From assembly GCA_051650305.1 (NCBI GenBank), contig JBOFIT010000056.1:1-16092 (forward strand): a stretch of 16,092 nucleotides of DNA, in the 5' to 3' direction. Position numbers and translations under genes: made by a program. Below the pieces are notes generated by a model that did not search any database, was not told the DNA's origin, and saw only the letters and a list, made by a program, of their open reading frames with translations. Each line of letters opens with the position of its first letter. Position 1 is the first letter of the stretch. This stretch comes from JBOFDK01 sp051650305. Lineage in GTDB: Bacteria; Bacillota; Clostridia; Lachnospirales; Cellulosilyticaceae. Below are positions 7,435 to 15,226 of the stretch, piece by piece.

Positions 7435-9036
7435 ATGGTACAAAAGCTAAAAAAGGTGCTTCTGATAGGGGTGGCTTCAATGGTGGTACTAGTAGGGTGT
7501 GGCGCCAAAGAAGGCACCAAGCCAACGGAACCGCCCAAAGAAGTATCAGAAGAAAAACCAAAAAATGAAAATGAAGATTCACTTATTTATATCAGTATGC
7601 AAAACCCTACGACACTTCATCCTATCTACAATATGGAACGTAGTGTCCAACAAAACTTACACCTTATTTTTGACACCTTAGTGGACATCGAAGAAGATGG
7701 AAGTATTTCACCCAATCTTGCAGAAAGCTGGTCTTATATGGCAGATGAAAATGCTATGACTGTTCGTTTAAGAGATGATATCAAATGGCAAGATGGTACA
7801 CCTCTTACCTCAGAAGATGTGGTGTTTACCTTAAAGACCATTCAAGAAGCCAAAGAATCACCTTATAAACTAACAACAAAAAACATAGCAAATGTCCAAG
7901 CGCTTGATGCACAAACAGTAAAGATAGCGTATCGTCAGTCTTTTAGCGGCACACTACAAACACTTTTCTTCCCAGTTATTCCAAAACACGTGTATGATTT
8001 ACCTTATGAGCAGAGTCTACAAGTTAATCCGCTAGGAAGTGGTGCTTATAAGTATGCTTCCAATATTCCTTACAAAGAAGTGACATTAGAAGCTAATGAA
8101 GCTTACTTTGCAGGGGTGCCGTCTATCGAGACAATCAAAATCATGATTACACCAGATAATGAAAGTGAACTGAATGCTTTCGAACAAAACCTCATCGATG
8201 TGATTTATACAGATGTGATGGATTGGGGAAAATACGCAAAAGACCAGTCGGCAGAAGTGTATGAGATGCATACCCAATACTATGAGTTTATGGGTGTGAA
8301 CTTTAATAAGCCACTTTTCCAAAATAAAAATATACGTGATGTATTAGCCTACGGCCTTGATCGGCAGTATATCTTAAACACTTATTATTTAGGACATGGT
8401 ACTGTGACGGATACACCTATTAGTCCACACTCTTTTTTAGCCGACCCTACATTAGAGGTTAAGGGCTATGATAAAGAAAAAGCAAAGCTTTTACTTGTTC
8501 AGGAAGGGTATGTATTTGACCAAAAAACCAAATGCTTCACTAAAAACGATCAGCCACTTCGCTTTAGTTTACTTGTAAACAAAGAAAATAAAGATAGACT
8601 CTCGGTGGCAAAAGGCATTCAAAAGATGTACGAGGAAATAGGTATTCAAGTGACAATCGAAGAAGTGGATGGTCCCACCTATAAAGAACGCATCTACAAC
8701 AAACAGTATGAAGCGTTCTTAGGTGGTTGGAAACTTTCTTATGTTCCAGACTTGACCTTCGCCTTCCATTCAACACAGATAAACGCTGGTGATAACTTTG
8801 TGAGTTATAAAAACGAGCGTATGGATGAACTATTGACCCATGCATTTAATGCCTCACCACTTCAAATTAAAGAAGTGTATGGGATGCTTCAGCAACACAT
8901 CGCACAAGACAACCCATATATTAGCTTATACTTTAGAAATGGCGCACTTATTACCAAGAAGAAAATCACAGGTGATTTAAATCCAACACCACTTAATATT
9001 TATGCACATATCGAAAGTTGGCAGTTGAAAAAATAA
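7435..9036 (+). CDS. ABC transporter substrate-binding lipoprotein, family 5 (peptide/nickel type)
   Basis: A secreted lipoprotein of the OppA/DppA class. I chose ATG 7435 (533 aa) because AAGGAGG lies at 7418-7424 and the protein then begins MVQKLKKVLLIG, a proper lipoprotein signal with lipobox LVGC and Cys22 as the lipidated residue. An acidic, lysine- and proline-rich linker follows, then the family 5 solute-binding fold: NPTTLHPIYN, LAESWSYM, then WQDGTPLTSEDVVFTL, a hallmark of the family, and later NKPLFQNKNIRDVLAYGLDR. Members bring oligopeptides, nickel or sugars to an OppBCDF-type transporter; the ligand cannot be told from sequence. No permease or ATPase genes are adjacent, so it must work with a transporter encoded elsewhere. 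The stop codon lies inside the terminator stem that follows. Confidence 0.93.
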   Translation: MVQKLKKVLLIGVASMVVLVGCGAKEGTKPTEPPKEVSEEKPKNENEDSLIYISMQNPTTLHPIYNMERSVQQNLHLIFDTLVDIEEDGSISPNLAESWSYMADENAMTVRLRDDIKWQDGTPLTSEDVVFTLKTIQEAKESPYKLTTKNIANVQALDAQTVKIAYRQSFSGTLQTLFFPVIPKHVYDLPYEQSLQVNPLGSGAYKYASNIPYKEVTLEANEAYFAGVPSIETIKIMITPDNESELNAFEQNLIDVIYTDVMDWGKYAKDQSAEVYEMHTQYYEFMGVNFNKPLFQNKNIRDVLAYGLDRQYILNTYYLGHGTVTDTPISPHSFLADPTLEVKGYDKEKAKLLLVQEGYVFDQKTKCFTKNDQPLRFSLLVNKENKDRLSVAKGIQKMYEEIGIQVTIEEVDGPTYKERIYNKQYEAFLGGWKLSYVPDLTFAFHSTQINAGDNFVSYKNERMDELLTHAFNASPLQIKEVYGMLQQHIAQDNPYISLYFRNGALITKKKITGDLNPTPLNIYAHIESWQLKK

Positions 9037-9078
9037 GAGACTAGGGCGCAGCCCTAGTCTCTTATTTATTTCTTTTAT
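9031..9078 (+). terminator. Rho-independent terminator, 17-bp perfect stem
   Basis: Left arm 9031-9047 and right arm 9051-9067 are exact reverse complements around the 3-base loop GCA, with a GC-rich top (CTAGGGC/GCCCTAG) and a T-rich tail (9065-9080). The upstream gene's stop codon TAA at 9034-9036 is part of the stem. A-residues on the left side mean the reverse strand also has a T-run, so it could stop transcription in both directions. Confidence 0.95.
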
Positions 9079-9129
9079 TTTAAACCACAATATAGTAAAA
9101 TAACATTTAAGAGGATAAAGAGGTGGAAT
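9079..9129 (+). promoter_or_regulatory. Probable promoter region for the galT-like operon
   Basis: A strong terminator lies just upstream and a gene begins at 9130, so a promoter is expected here. AT-rich sequence contains -10-like TATAGT (9091-9096) and TAAAAT (9096-9101), but no good TTGACA-like -35 at the right distance. AAAGAGGTGG at 9118-9127 is the ribosome binding site. No riboswitch-like structure was seen. Confidence 0.35.
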
Positions 9130-10047
9130 ATGTCGTATTTATACAATGAACCGATACTTGCAGCGAGCAGTATTGTCGCGCCAAAAAGAATAGCTAGACC
9201 TTCAGTTGACAAAGAAGCAAAAGAACAATGCCCTTTTTGTCAGGAAAATGCCCATATGCTTGAGCATCTTTGGTTAGAGAAGCATACTGAAGCTGAGGAT
9301 AGGATACGTATTGTGAACAATAAATATCCTATAACTGGAGAAGATTTAAAAGGTGCCCATGACGTTGTTATCGATACGCTTAAGCATAACCGCCATATAG
9401 AAACATTTGGGGAAATACATTGGTGTGATCTTTTAGAAACTATGCAAAAAAGATACCGAATGTTAGCTAGGGAAAATAAATGCATACAGATTTTTAAGAA
9501 TAATGGACAAAAGGCAGGTGCTAGCATTGCACATTCTCATTGGCAAATCGTTGCGTTAGAGCAAATACCTTATACGTTAATGCAGCATTATGAAAAAGTA
9601 GAAGAAGCATCTATGAAAATGGGATGTTATATATGTTATCAAATGGCAACACAAGCTTTAGGTGAGGTGATTTTGGAAAGTGATAGGTGGTGGGTGATTG
9701 CACCTTATGTGTCTGGCTTTCCTCATGAAACGTGGCTACTACCTAAACGCCACTTTGGAGATTTGGCAGCTATGACGGATGATGAAATGAGAAGTCTAGG
9801 GCAGCTTATGATGCAGGTAACGAAAGCCTACCAGCACATATTACCTGATGGGCATTATAATATTTGTATGATGAATGGCAAAGTACAAGGTGATGAATGT
9901 TATCATTTTTATATACGTTTTTTACCGAGGATAGGGCAGATTGCGGGGTTTGAATTAGCCACAGGGTGTTTTATACAAAGTGTGGAACCACGTGAGCATG
10001 CGAAGCAAATGGCAGCCTTAATGAGAGATTGGAGAGAAGAAGAATGA
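9130..10047 (+). CDS. GalT-like (HIT superfamily) nucleotidylyltransferase relative
   Basis: A 305-aa protein resembling galactose-1-phosphate uridylyltransferase across its length, closest by eye to the short archaeal/DUF4931-like type. Cys34-Pro-Phe-Cys37 and His86 match the first zinc site. AHSHWQ at 134-139 matches GalT's HPHxQ: His135 as zinc ligand, His137 as nucleophile, Gln139 as partner. A second CxxC (Cys166, Cys169) opens the C-terminal half, which has APYVSGFPHETWLLPKRH, strongly GalT-like. The second metal-site HxH appears replaced by Tyr261-Ile-Arg263. GalT transfers UMP between hexose phosphates in the Leloir pathway, but no galK or galE is nearby and relatives include ADP-glucose phosphorylases, so the substrate is open. 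The stop overlaps the next start (ATGA). Fold confident, reaction uncertain. Confidence 0.8.
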   Translation: MSYLYNEPILAASSIVAPKRIARPSVDKEAKEQCPFCQENAHMLEHLWLEKHTEAEDRIRIVNNKYPITGEDLKGAHDVVIDTLKHNRHIETFGEIHWCDLLETMQKRYRMLARENKCIQIFKNNGQKAGASIAHSHWQIVALEQIPYTLMQHYEKVEEASMKMGCYICYQMATQALGEVILESDRWWVIAPYVSGFPHETWLLPKRHFGDLAAMTDDEMRSLGQLMMQVTKAYQHILPDGHYNICMMNGKVQGDECYHFYIRFLPRIGQIAGFELATGCFIQSVEPREHAKQMAALMRDWREEE

Positions 10048-12062
10048 ATCATACACAAGAGGAAACGTTACTATTTGGATTAGATATAGGGACACGAACG
10101 GTTATAGGAAGTGTTGGTTACATAAAAGAAGGTAAATGGACTGTCTTAGAATGTGTTTGTATGGAGCATGTGGAACGTGCCATGATGGATGGGCAAATAC
10201 ATGACATTCAAAAAGTAGCAGCCATAGTGGAAAAGGTGAAAAAAGAGCTTGAAGATAGGTTAGGGGGAAAAAGCCTTAAGCAAGTGGCCATCGCAGCAGC
10301 GGGGCGTGTACTGAATACACAAATTACCATAGTAGAAAAGCAGTTTGAGGAGATTCAAGAAATAACAGCTATGGATATACAGGCCTTAGAGATGGCTGGG
10401 ATTGAAGAAGCGAAAAAACTGGTGGAGCAAGAAAAGAAACTAGAAAGCACAGACTATTTTTGTGTAGCACATACAGTGATTCATTATTATCTAGAAGATT
10501 ATATGATTGCAAATCTAGAAGGGCATAAGGGACAAAAAATAGGGGCAAAACTTCTCGCTACCTTTTTACCAAAAGGCGTTGTAGATAGTTTATATGCCGT
10601 AACCTCACGTGTGGGCTTAGAAGTGAGTCATCTGACACTGGAGCCAATAGCAGCTATGAATGCGGTTATACCAGATAATATGAGACTTTTGAACTTGGCT
10701 TTAGTAGACATAGGGGCGGGGACTTCTGATATTGCCATAACCAAAGAAGGCAGTGTGGTTGCCTATGGGATGATTCCTCAGGCCGGTGATGAAGTGACAG
10801 AGAAAATCGTCCATGAGTATTTGGTGGATTTCAATATGGCAGAGCGTATGAAGCAAGCGATTAACAAAGAAGAAAGTATTTCCTATGAAGATATCATTGG
10901 TATTCCAAGTGAAGTAAGTAAAGAAGCGTTGCTTACCTGTATCGAACCACCTATTCAAAAGCTAGCTGAGCAAATCGGTAAGCAAATCGCAAAGCTTAAT
11001 GGTAAAAAATCACCCAATGCGGTTTTCTGTGTAGGTGGCGGTAGTCAGATGCCAGGGCTTATGGAAGCGTTAGCCAATGTGCTGGAGTTACCACCACAAA
11101 GGGTAGCCATGAGAAGCACACAGCATATTCAGCAGATAGACTATAAGTGTGAAGTACCCAATGGACCAGAGATGATCACACCGATAGGTATTTGTTTGAC
11201 AGCTATTAAAGAGCAGCAAAATGAGTTTACATTAGTTTATGTTAATGGTGTACCTACAAAACTTTTAAATACCAAAAAACTGACGGTATTAGACGCTTTA
11301 CTAGAGCGTGGGATTCAGCATACACAAATATTCCCTACAAATGGCAAGACTCTTATGTTCAAATTAAATGAAGAACGTATTAGAATAAAAGGTAAGGTAG
11401 GAAAACCTTCCACATTATTGCTAAATAATAGTCCAGCATCTCTAGAGACAACCATTGAAGAAGGAGACGAAGTGCTCCTTATAGAGGCAAAGGCTGGAGA
11501 GGATGCCATGGCTACTGTAGCTATGTATGTAGCTGAAGAAGATAAAAAGACTATCATTATTGATGGTAAGACTATTCAGTTACCCCTTATTTTTGTAGGT
11601 GGCGATTGTGTCGACTTCAAGTATCACATTCAATCACAAGATTGTGTGACCCTATGTAGACTTGATACAATTGAAAGTTTTTTAAGACAAATGGGAAAAG
11701 AGTGGCGAGCAGGGTGCGTGCAAGTGAATGGGCAATGTGTAGCCACAGACTATCAATTAAAGCATAATGATGTTATTGAATGGCAAGAAGAAAAGAAAGC
11801 CAAGGCGAATCATGACAATCAGGAGGCCCAGCAAATAAGTGAGACATCAGAAATTCAGGGGATAAAAGTTATTGTCAATGATGAAGAAGTTGTTTTGCCG
11901 TACCAAAAGTCCCCCTATATGTTTGTTAACATATTTGATTATATTGATTTTGATCTAACGAAGCCGCAAGGAACTGTTCAACTTATACTTAATCACAAAC
12001 GTGCTGCTGTCACAGATGTACTTCAAGAAGGGGATAAATTACAGATTTATTGGGAAAATTAA
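10044..12062 (+). CDS. FtsA-like actin-fold ATPase with long C-terminal repeat region
   Basis: A 672-aa protein from ATG 10044, with GGAG nine bases upstream and an ATGA overlap with the previous gene. Residues 1 to about 380 form an FtsA/PilM-like actin-fold ATPase: phosphate-1 motif GLDIGTRT with Asp14, phosphate-2 motif VDIGAGTSDIAI with Asp222, and adenosine motif VGGGSQMPG at 330-338. Canonical FtsA is about 420 aa and ends in a short membrane-targeting helix. Here about 290 residues follow instead, containing three similar segments (about 456-482, 557-581, 643-672) with the pattern hydrophobic-Asn-x3-Ala-...-Leu-x2-Gly/Asn-Asp, suggesting tandem beta-grasp-like modules. A charged low-complexity linker sits at about 582-605. 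Databases would likely label it cell division protein FtsA; with no ftsZ beside it and a different tail, I regard it as a divergent paralogue of unknown role. Confidence 0.85.
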   Translation: MNHTQEETLLFGLDIGTRTVIGSVGYIKEGKWTVLECVCMEHVERAMMDGQIHDIQKVAAIVEKVKKELEDRLGGKSLKQVAIAAAGRVLNTQITIVEKQFEEIQEITAMDIQALEMAGIEEAKKLVEQEKKLESTDYFCVAHTVIHYYLEDYMIANLEGHKGQKIGAKLLATFLPKGVVDSLYAVTSRVGLEVSHLTLEPIAAMNAVIPDNMRLLNLALVDIGAGTSDIAITKEGSVVAYGMIPQAGDEVTEKIVHEYLVDFNMAERMKQAINKEESISYEDIIGIPSEVSKEALLTCIEPPIQKLAEQIGKQIAKLNGKKSPNAVFCVGGGSQMPGLMEALANVLELPPQRVAMRSTQHIQQIDYKCEVPNGPEMITPIGICLTAIKEQQNEFTLVYVNGVPTKLLNTKKLTVLDALLERGIQHTQIFPTNGKTLMFKLNEERIRIKGKVGKPSTLLLNNSPASLETTIEEGDEVLLIEAKAGEDAMATVAMYVAEEDKKTIIIDGKTIQLPLIFVGGDCVDFKYHIQSQDCVTLCRLDTIESFLRQMGKEWRAGCVQVNGQCVATDYQLKHNDVIEWQEEKKAKANHDNQEAQQISETSEIQGIKVIVNDEEVVLPYQKSPYMFVNIFDYIDFDLTKPQGTVQLILNHKRAAVTDVLQEGDKLQIYWEN

Positions 12063-12072
12063 GGAGGAGTCT

Positions 12073-12342
12073 ATGAAAGGGATTATAACGGTTGTAGGAA
12101 AAGACAAAGTAGGTATTATTGGGAAGGTATGTATGCTTTTAAGTGAGAAGCAGATCAATATCTTGGACATTTCCCAAACGATTGTACAAGGTTACTTTAA
12201 TATGATGATGATTGTAGACATGTCAGGAAGTAGTGAGGACTTCACAAAAGTAGTGGATGAACTTGCTGCATTAGGCCAGACACTTGAAGTGGACATTCGT
12301 TTACAACATGAGCACATTTTTGATTGCATGCATCGTATTTAA
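12073..12342 (+). CDS. ACT domain protein, UPF0237 family
   Basis: An 89-aa protein that is essentially one ACT domain: MKGIITVVGKDKVGIIGKV contains the first strand and the glycine loop (DKVGI) where small ligands such as amino acids bind in related proteins. This is followed by the helix LLSEKQINILDI and the strand FNMMMIVDM. ACT domains usually sense metabolites and regulate a partner. I chose ATG 12073 because AAGGAGG at 12061-12067 is 5 bases upstream; an in-frame start at 12001 would lie inside the previous gene. It lies 18 bases before the PFL gene, and this UPF0237-UPF0210 pairing is widespread in Firmicutes, so the ACT protein may regulate or assist the PFL protein. No ligand is known. 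Confidence 0.93.
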   Translation: MKGIITVVGKDKVGIIGKVCMLLSEKQINILDISQTIVQGYFNMMMIVDMSGSSEDFTKVVDELAALGQTLEVDIRLQHEHIFDCMHRI

Positions 12343-12360
12343 TAAGAGAGGAGGCCGAGT

Positions 12361-13719
12361 ATGATTTCAAGATGGGAAGTATTAGAAACCAATAAGATGA
12401 TCCAAGAGGAAAACTTAGACATACGGACAATTACAATGGGAATCAACCTCTTAGATTGTATTTCAGATGATATGGATAAACTGTGTAATAATGTTTATGA
12501 TAAAATTACACAACGTGCAGAAAAACTTGTAGAGACAGGGGAAATAATCTCTAAAAAGTATGGCATACCAATCGTTAATAAACGTATCTCCGTAACCCCT
12601 ATTGCACTAGTAGGTGGGGCGACGAAAGCACAGTCTTATGTGCCGATTGCAATGGCGTTAGACCGAGCTGCAAAAGCAGTAGGTATCAACTTCATTGGTG
12701 GTTTTTCAGCACTTGTACAAAAAGGATGTACACCTTCTGATTTGGTATTACTAGAATCTATACCTGAGGCATTGGCAGTGACAGATCATGTATGTTCATC
12801 GATTAATGTAGGCTCTACACGTTCAGGTATTAATATGGATGCAGTCAAACGCATAGGAGAAATTATAAAACTTACTGCTGAACGTACAAAGGAAAGAGAA
12901 AGCATAGGCTGTGCCAAGTTTGTGGTTTTCTGTAATGCACCAGAAGACAATCCTTTTATGGCAGGCGCATTCCATGGGGTAGGCGAGCATGATACCGTTA
13001 TTAACGTAGGTGTGAGTGGCCCTGGCGTTGTAAAAAAAGCCTTAGAAGAAGTGCGTGGTCGTGACTTTGAGACTATGTGTGAATGTGTGAAGCGTACAGC
13101 ATTTAAAATTACCCGTGCAGGTCAGATGGTAGCTACAGAAGCTGCAAATACATTAGGGGTACCTTTTGGTATTATCGATTTATCACTGGCACCAACACCA
13201 GCAGTTGGCGATAGTATTGCAGAGATTGTGGAAGAGATGGGATTAGAATCAGCAGGTGCACCAGGAACGACAGCATCCATTGCCATTTTAAACGATTGTG
13301 TGAAAAAAGGCGGTGTTATGGCATCTTCTTACGTAGGTGGCTTAAGTGGTGCCTTTATCCCTGTAAGTGAAGACCATGCTATGATTCGTGCGGCAGAGAT
13401 AGGTGCACTTACTTTAGAAAAGTTAGAAGCAATGACTTGCGTGTGTTCCGTTGGACTAGATATGATCGCTATTCCAGGCGATACAAGTGCAAGCACTATT
13501 TCAGGAATTATAGCAGATGAAATGGCTATTGGTATGATTAATGCAAAGACAACAGCAGTTCGTATCATTCCAGTAGCAGGAAAAGGTATAGGTGAAAGTG
13601 TGGAATTTGGAGGGCTCCTTGGCCGTGCGCCAATTATGGCAGTTAATCCTTATTCATGTGCGGCGTTTATCAATCGTGGAGGTCGTATTCCAGCCCCTAT
13701 ACATAGTTTTAAAAATTAA
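12361..13719 (+). CDS. PFL family protein (DUF711, UPF0210)
   Basis: A 452-aa cytosolic protein of the DUF711/UPF0210 family, full length. The family label PFL refers to structural likeness to pyruvate formate-lyase-type proteins, but the function has not been established. Visible conserved stretches are the N-terminal NLDIRTITMGINLLDC, RISVTPIALVGG, FIGGFSALVQKG, CSSINVGSTRSGINMDAV, the APTPAVGDS segment near residue 277, SAGAPGTT, and the C-terminal NRGGRIPAPIHSFKN. The start at 12361 has GAGGAGG upstream. I do not see the C-terminal glycyl-radical motif (RVxG) of true pyruvate formate-lyases, nor an activating enzyme gene nearby. It probably acts with the upstream ACT protein. Family identity is firm and function unknown. 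Confidence 0.95.
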   Translation: MISRWEVLETNKMIQEENLDIRTITMGINLLDCISDDMDKLCNNVYDKITQRAEKLVETGEIISKKYGIPIVNKRISVTPIALVGGATKAQSYVPIAMALDRAAKAVGINFIGGFSALVQKGCTPSDLVLLESIPEALAVTDHVCSSINVGSTRSGINMDAVKRIGEIIKLTAERTKERESIGCAKFVVFCNAPEDNPFMAGAFHGVGEHDTVINVGVSGPGVVKKALEEVRGRDFETMCECVKRTAFKITRAGQMVATEAANTLGVPFGIIDLSLAPTPAVGDSIAEIVEEMGLESAGAPGTTASIAILNDCVKKGGVMASSYVGGLSGAFIPVSEDHAMIRAAEIGALTLEKLEAMTCVCSVGLDMIAIPGDTSASTISGIIADEMAIGMINAKTTAVRIIPVAGKGIGESVEFGGLLGRAPIMAVNPYSCAAFINRGGRIPAPIHSFKN

Positions 13720-13740
13720 AAAAGCACCTTAGGAGGTTTC

Positions 13741-15204
13741 ATGATGGCAAGAGTTTTAGAAAACCTAGACCCACAGAAAGTATTTTATTATTTTGAAGAA
13801 ATAAGTCGTATCCCTAGAGGATCAGGCAATGAAAAAGCAGTAAGTGATTATATGGTGAAGTTTGCAGAAGACCTTGGACTTTGGGTAAAACAAGATGAGG
13901 CAAACAATATCTACATCAAAAAGCCAGCAACTAAAGGATATGAAAATGCACCGACAGTGATTATGCAAGGGCATTTAGACATGGTATGTGAGAAAAACAA
14001 TGATACACAGCATGATTTTGAAACACAAGGATTAGACCTGTATATCGATGGTGACTTCATCCGTGCAAGAGGTACTACATTAGGCGCTGATAATGGTGTA
14101 GCAATCGCTTATCAGATGGCAGTACTTGCAGACGATACAATAGAGCATCCAGCTATTGAAGCATTAATGACAACAGAAGAAGAAACAGGTATGGGCGGGG
14201 TAGCAGCAATGCACCCAGAATACCTAGAAGGCAAGATGCTCATTAACTTAGATACAGATAATGAAGGTGAGTTCTTAGTAAGCTGTGCAGGTGGTGCTAA
14301 AGCACTTATTGAATTACCTGTAAGCTACGAGAAAATGGCAGAAGGAACAGTCCTTTACAACTTAAAGATCAATCAATTATTAGGTGGTCACTCAGGTGCA
14401 GATATTCACCGTGAGCGTGCCAATGCCAATGTGCTTATGAACCGTGTGTTAGATGCAGTACGTATGGTGATGCCACTCCAACTTGCAGTACTTTCAGGTG
14501 GTACAAAAGACAATGTTATCACAAGAGAAGCAGTAGCTACAGTAGCTATTCCACAAAATCAGTGTGAAGCATTTGAAACCATTATAGCCAACCATCAAGG
14601 GATGTTTACAAGTGAGTATGAAGCACAAGACCCAGATGTTAAACTTGTAGCGATGAAGGTAGACAGTACAGTAGAAGTACTTTCACAAGAGCTATCAGAG
14701 AAAATCCTTGATATGATTATGATTATGCCTCATGGTATTATGGGTCAAAGCATGCAAATTGAAGGGCTTGTAGAAACATCTCTTAACATTGGGGTTGTAC
14801 AATTAGAAAAAGAAATACTGAAGATGGTAGTATCTATCCGTAGTTCGATGCCAACCAAAAAAGAAAATATCAAGCGCAAGATCGACACCGTATGTAAGTA
14901 CATCGGTGCAAAATGCGTTCTTACAGGTGATTATCCTGCATGGGTTTATGCAAGTGAATCACCATTACGCGATAAAGCAGTCGAAGTATTTGAACAGATG
15001 TATGGCAAAAAGCCTGAAATTAAAGCGATTCATGCAGGTCTTGAATGTGGCTTTATCTTAGAAAAAATGCCAGGGGTAGATATGATCGCTTTTGGGCCAA
15101 ACACTTATGACATTCATTCACCTGAAGAACGTGCAAGTATTTCTTCAATGGAGCGTGTATACGGTTACCTGATTGCACTTTTAAAAAACATGAAAAACCT
15201 TTAG
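13741..15204 (+). CDS. pepD: Aminoacyl-histidine dipeptidase PepD (M20 family)
   Basis: A cytosolic di-zinc dipeptidase of family M20 that cleaves Xaa-His and other dipeptides; 487 aa is the normal PepD length. By comparison with E. coli PepD the active site is complete: His78 (metal) and Asp80 (catalytic) in MQGHLDMV, bridging Asp117 in LGADNG, Glu147 (catalytic) and Glu148 (metal) in TEEETGM, Asp171 in INLDTDNEGE, and His431 in HAGLECG. The inserted dimerisation/lid domain contains LGGHSGADIHRERANAN. Two ATG codons stand side by side; AGGAGG at 13731-13736 is 4 bases from the first and 7 from the second (13744), so the true start may be one codon later. It follows the PFL gene by 21 bases without a terminator. 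Confidence 0.95.
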   Translation: MMARVLENLDPQKVFYYFEEISRIPRGSGNEKAVSDYMVKFAEDLGLWVKQDEANNIYIKKPATKGYENAPTVIMQGHLDMVCEKNNDTQHDFETQGLDLYIDGDFIRARGTTLGADNGVAIAYQMAVLADDTIEHPAIEALMTTEEETGMGGVAAMHPEYLEGKMLINLDTDNEGEFLVSCAGGAKALIELPVSYEKMAEGTVLYNLKINQLLGGHSGADIHRERANANVLMNRVLDAVRMVMPLQLAVLSGGTKDNVITREAVATVAIPQNQCEAFETIIANHQGMFTSEYEAQDPDVKLVAMKVDSTVEVLSQELSEKILDMIMIMPHGIMGQSMQIEGLVETSLNIGVVQLEKEILKMVVSIRSSMPTKKENIKRKIDTVCKYIGAKCVLTGDYPAWVYASESPLRDKAVEVFEQMYGKKPEIKAIHAGLECGFILEKMPGVDMIAFGPNTYDIHSPEERASISSMERVYGYLIALLKNMKNL

Positions 15205-15226
15205 ACATTAGACCTGGGAGAACTCT

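Noticed and set aside
10029..10043. TTG start at 10029 for the FtsA-like gene
   Set aside because: It would contain the GGAG ribosome binding site; ATG 10044 gives the ATGA overlap and correct spacing.
12001..12072. Upstream start at 12001 for the ACT protein
   Set aside because: It overlaps the end of the FtsA-like gene and adds 24 residues absent from the ACT domain; AAGGAGG precedes ATG 12073.
12361..13719. A true pyruvate formate-lyase from the PFL name
   Set aside because: It is about 452 aa rather than about 750, lacks the glycyl-radical motif and has no activase gene nearby; it is DUF711.
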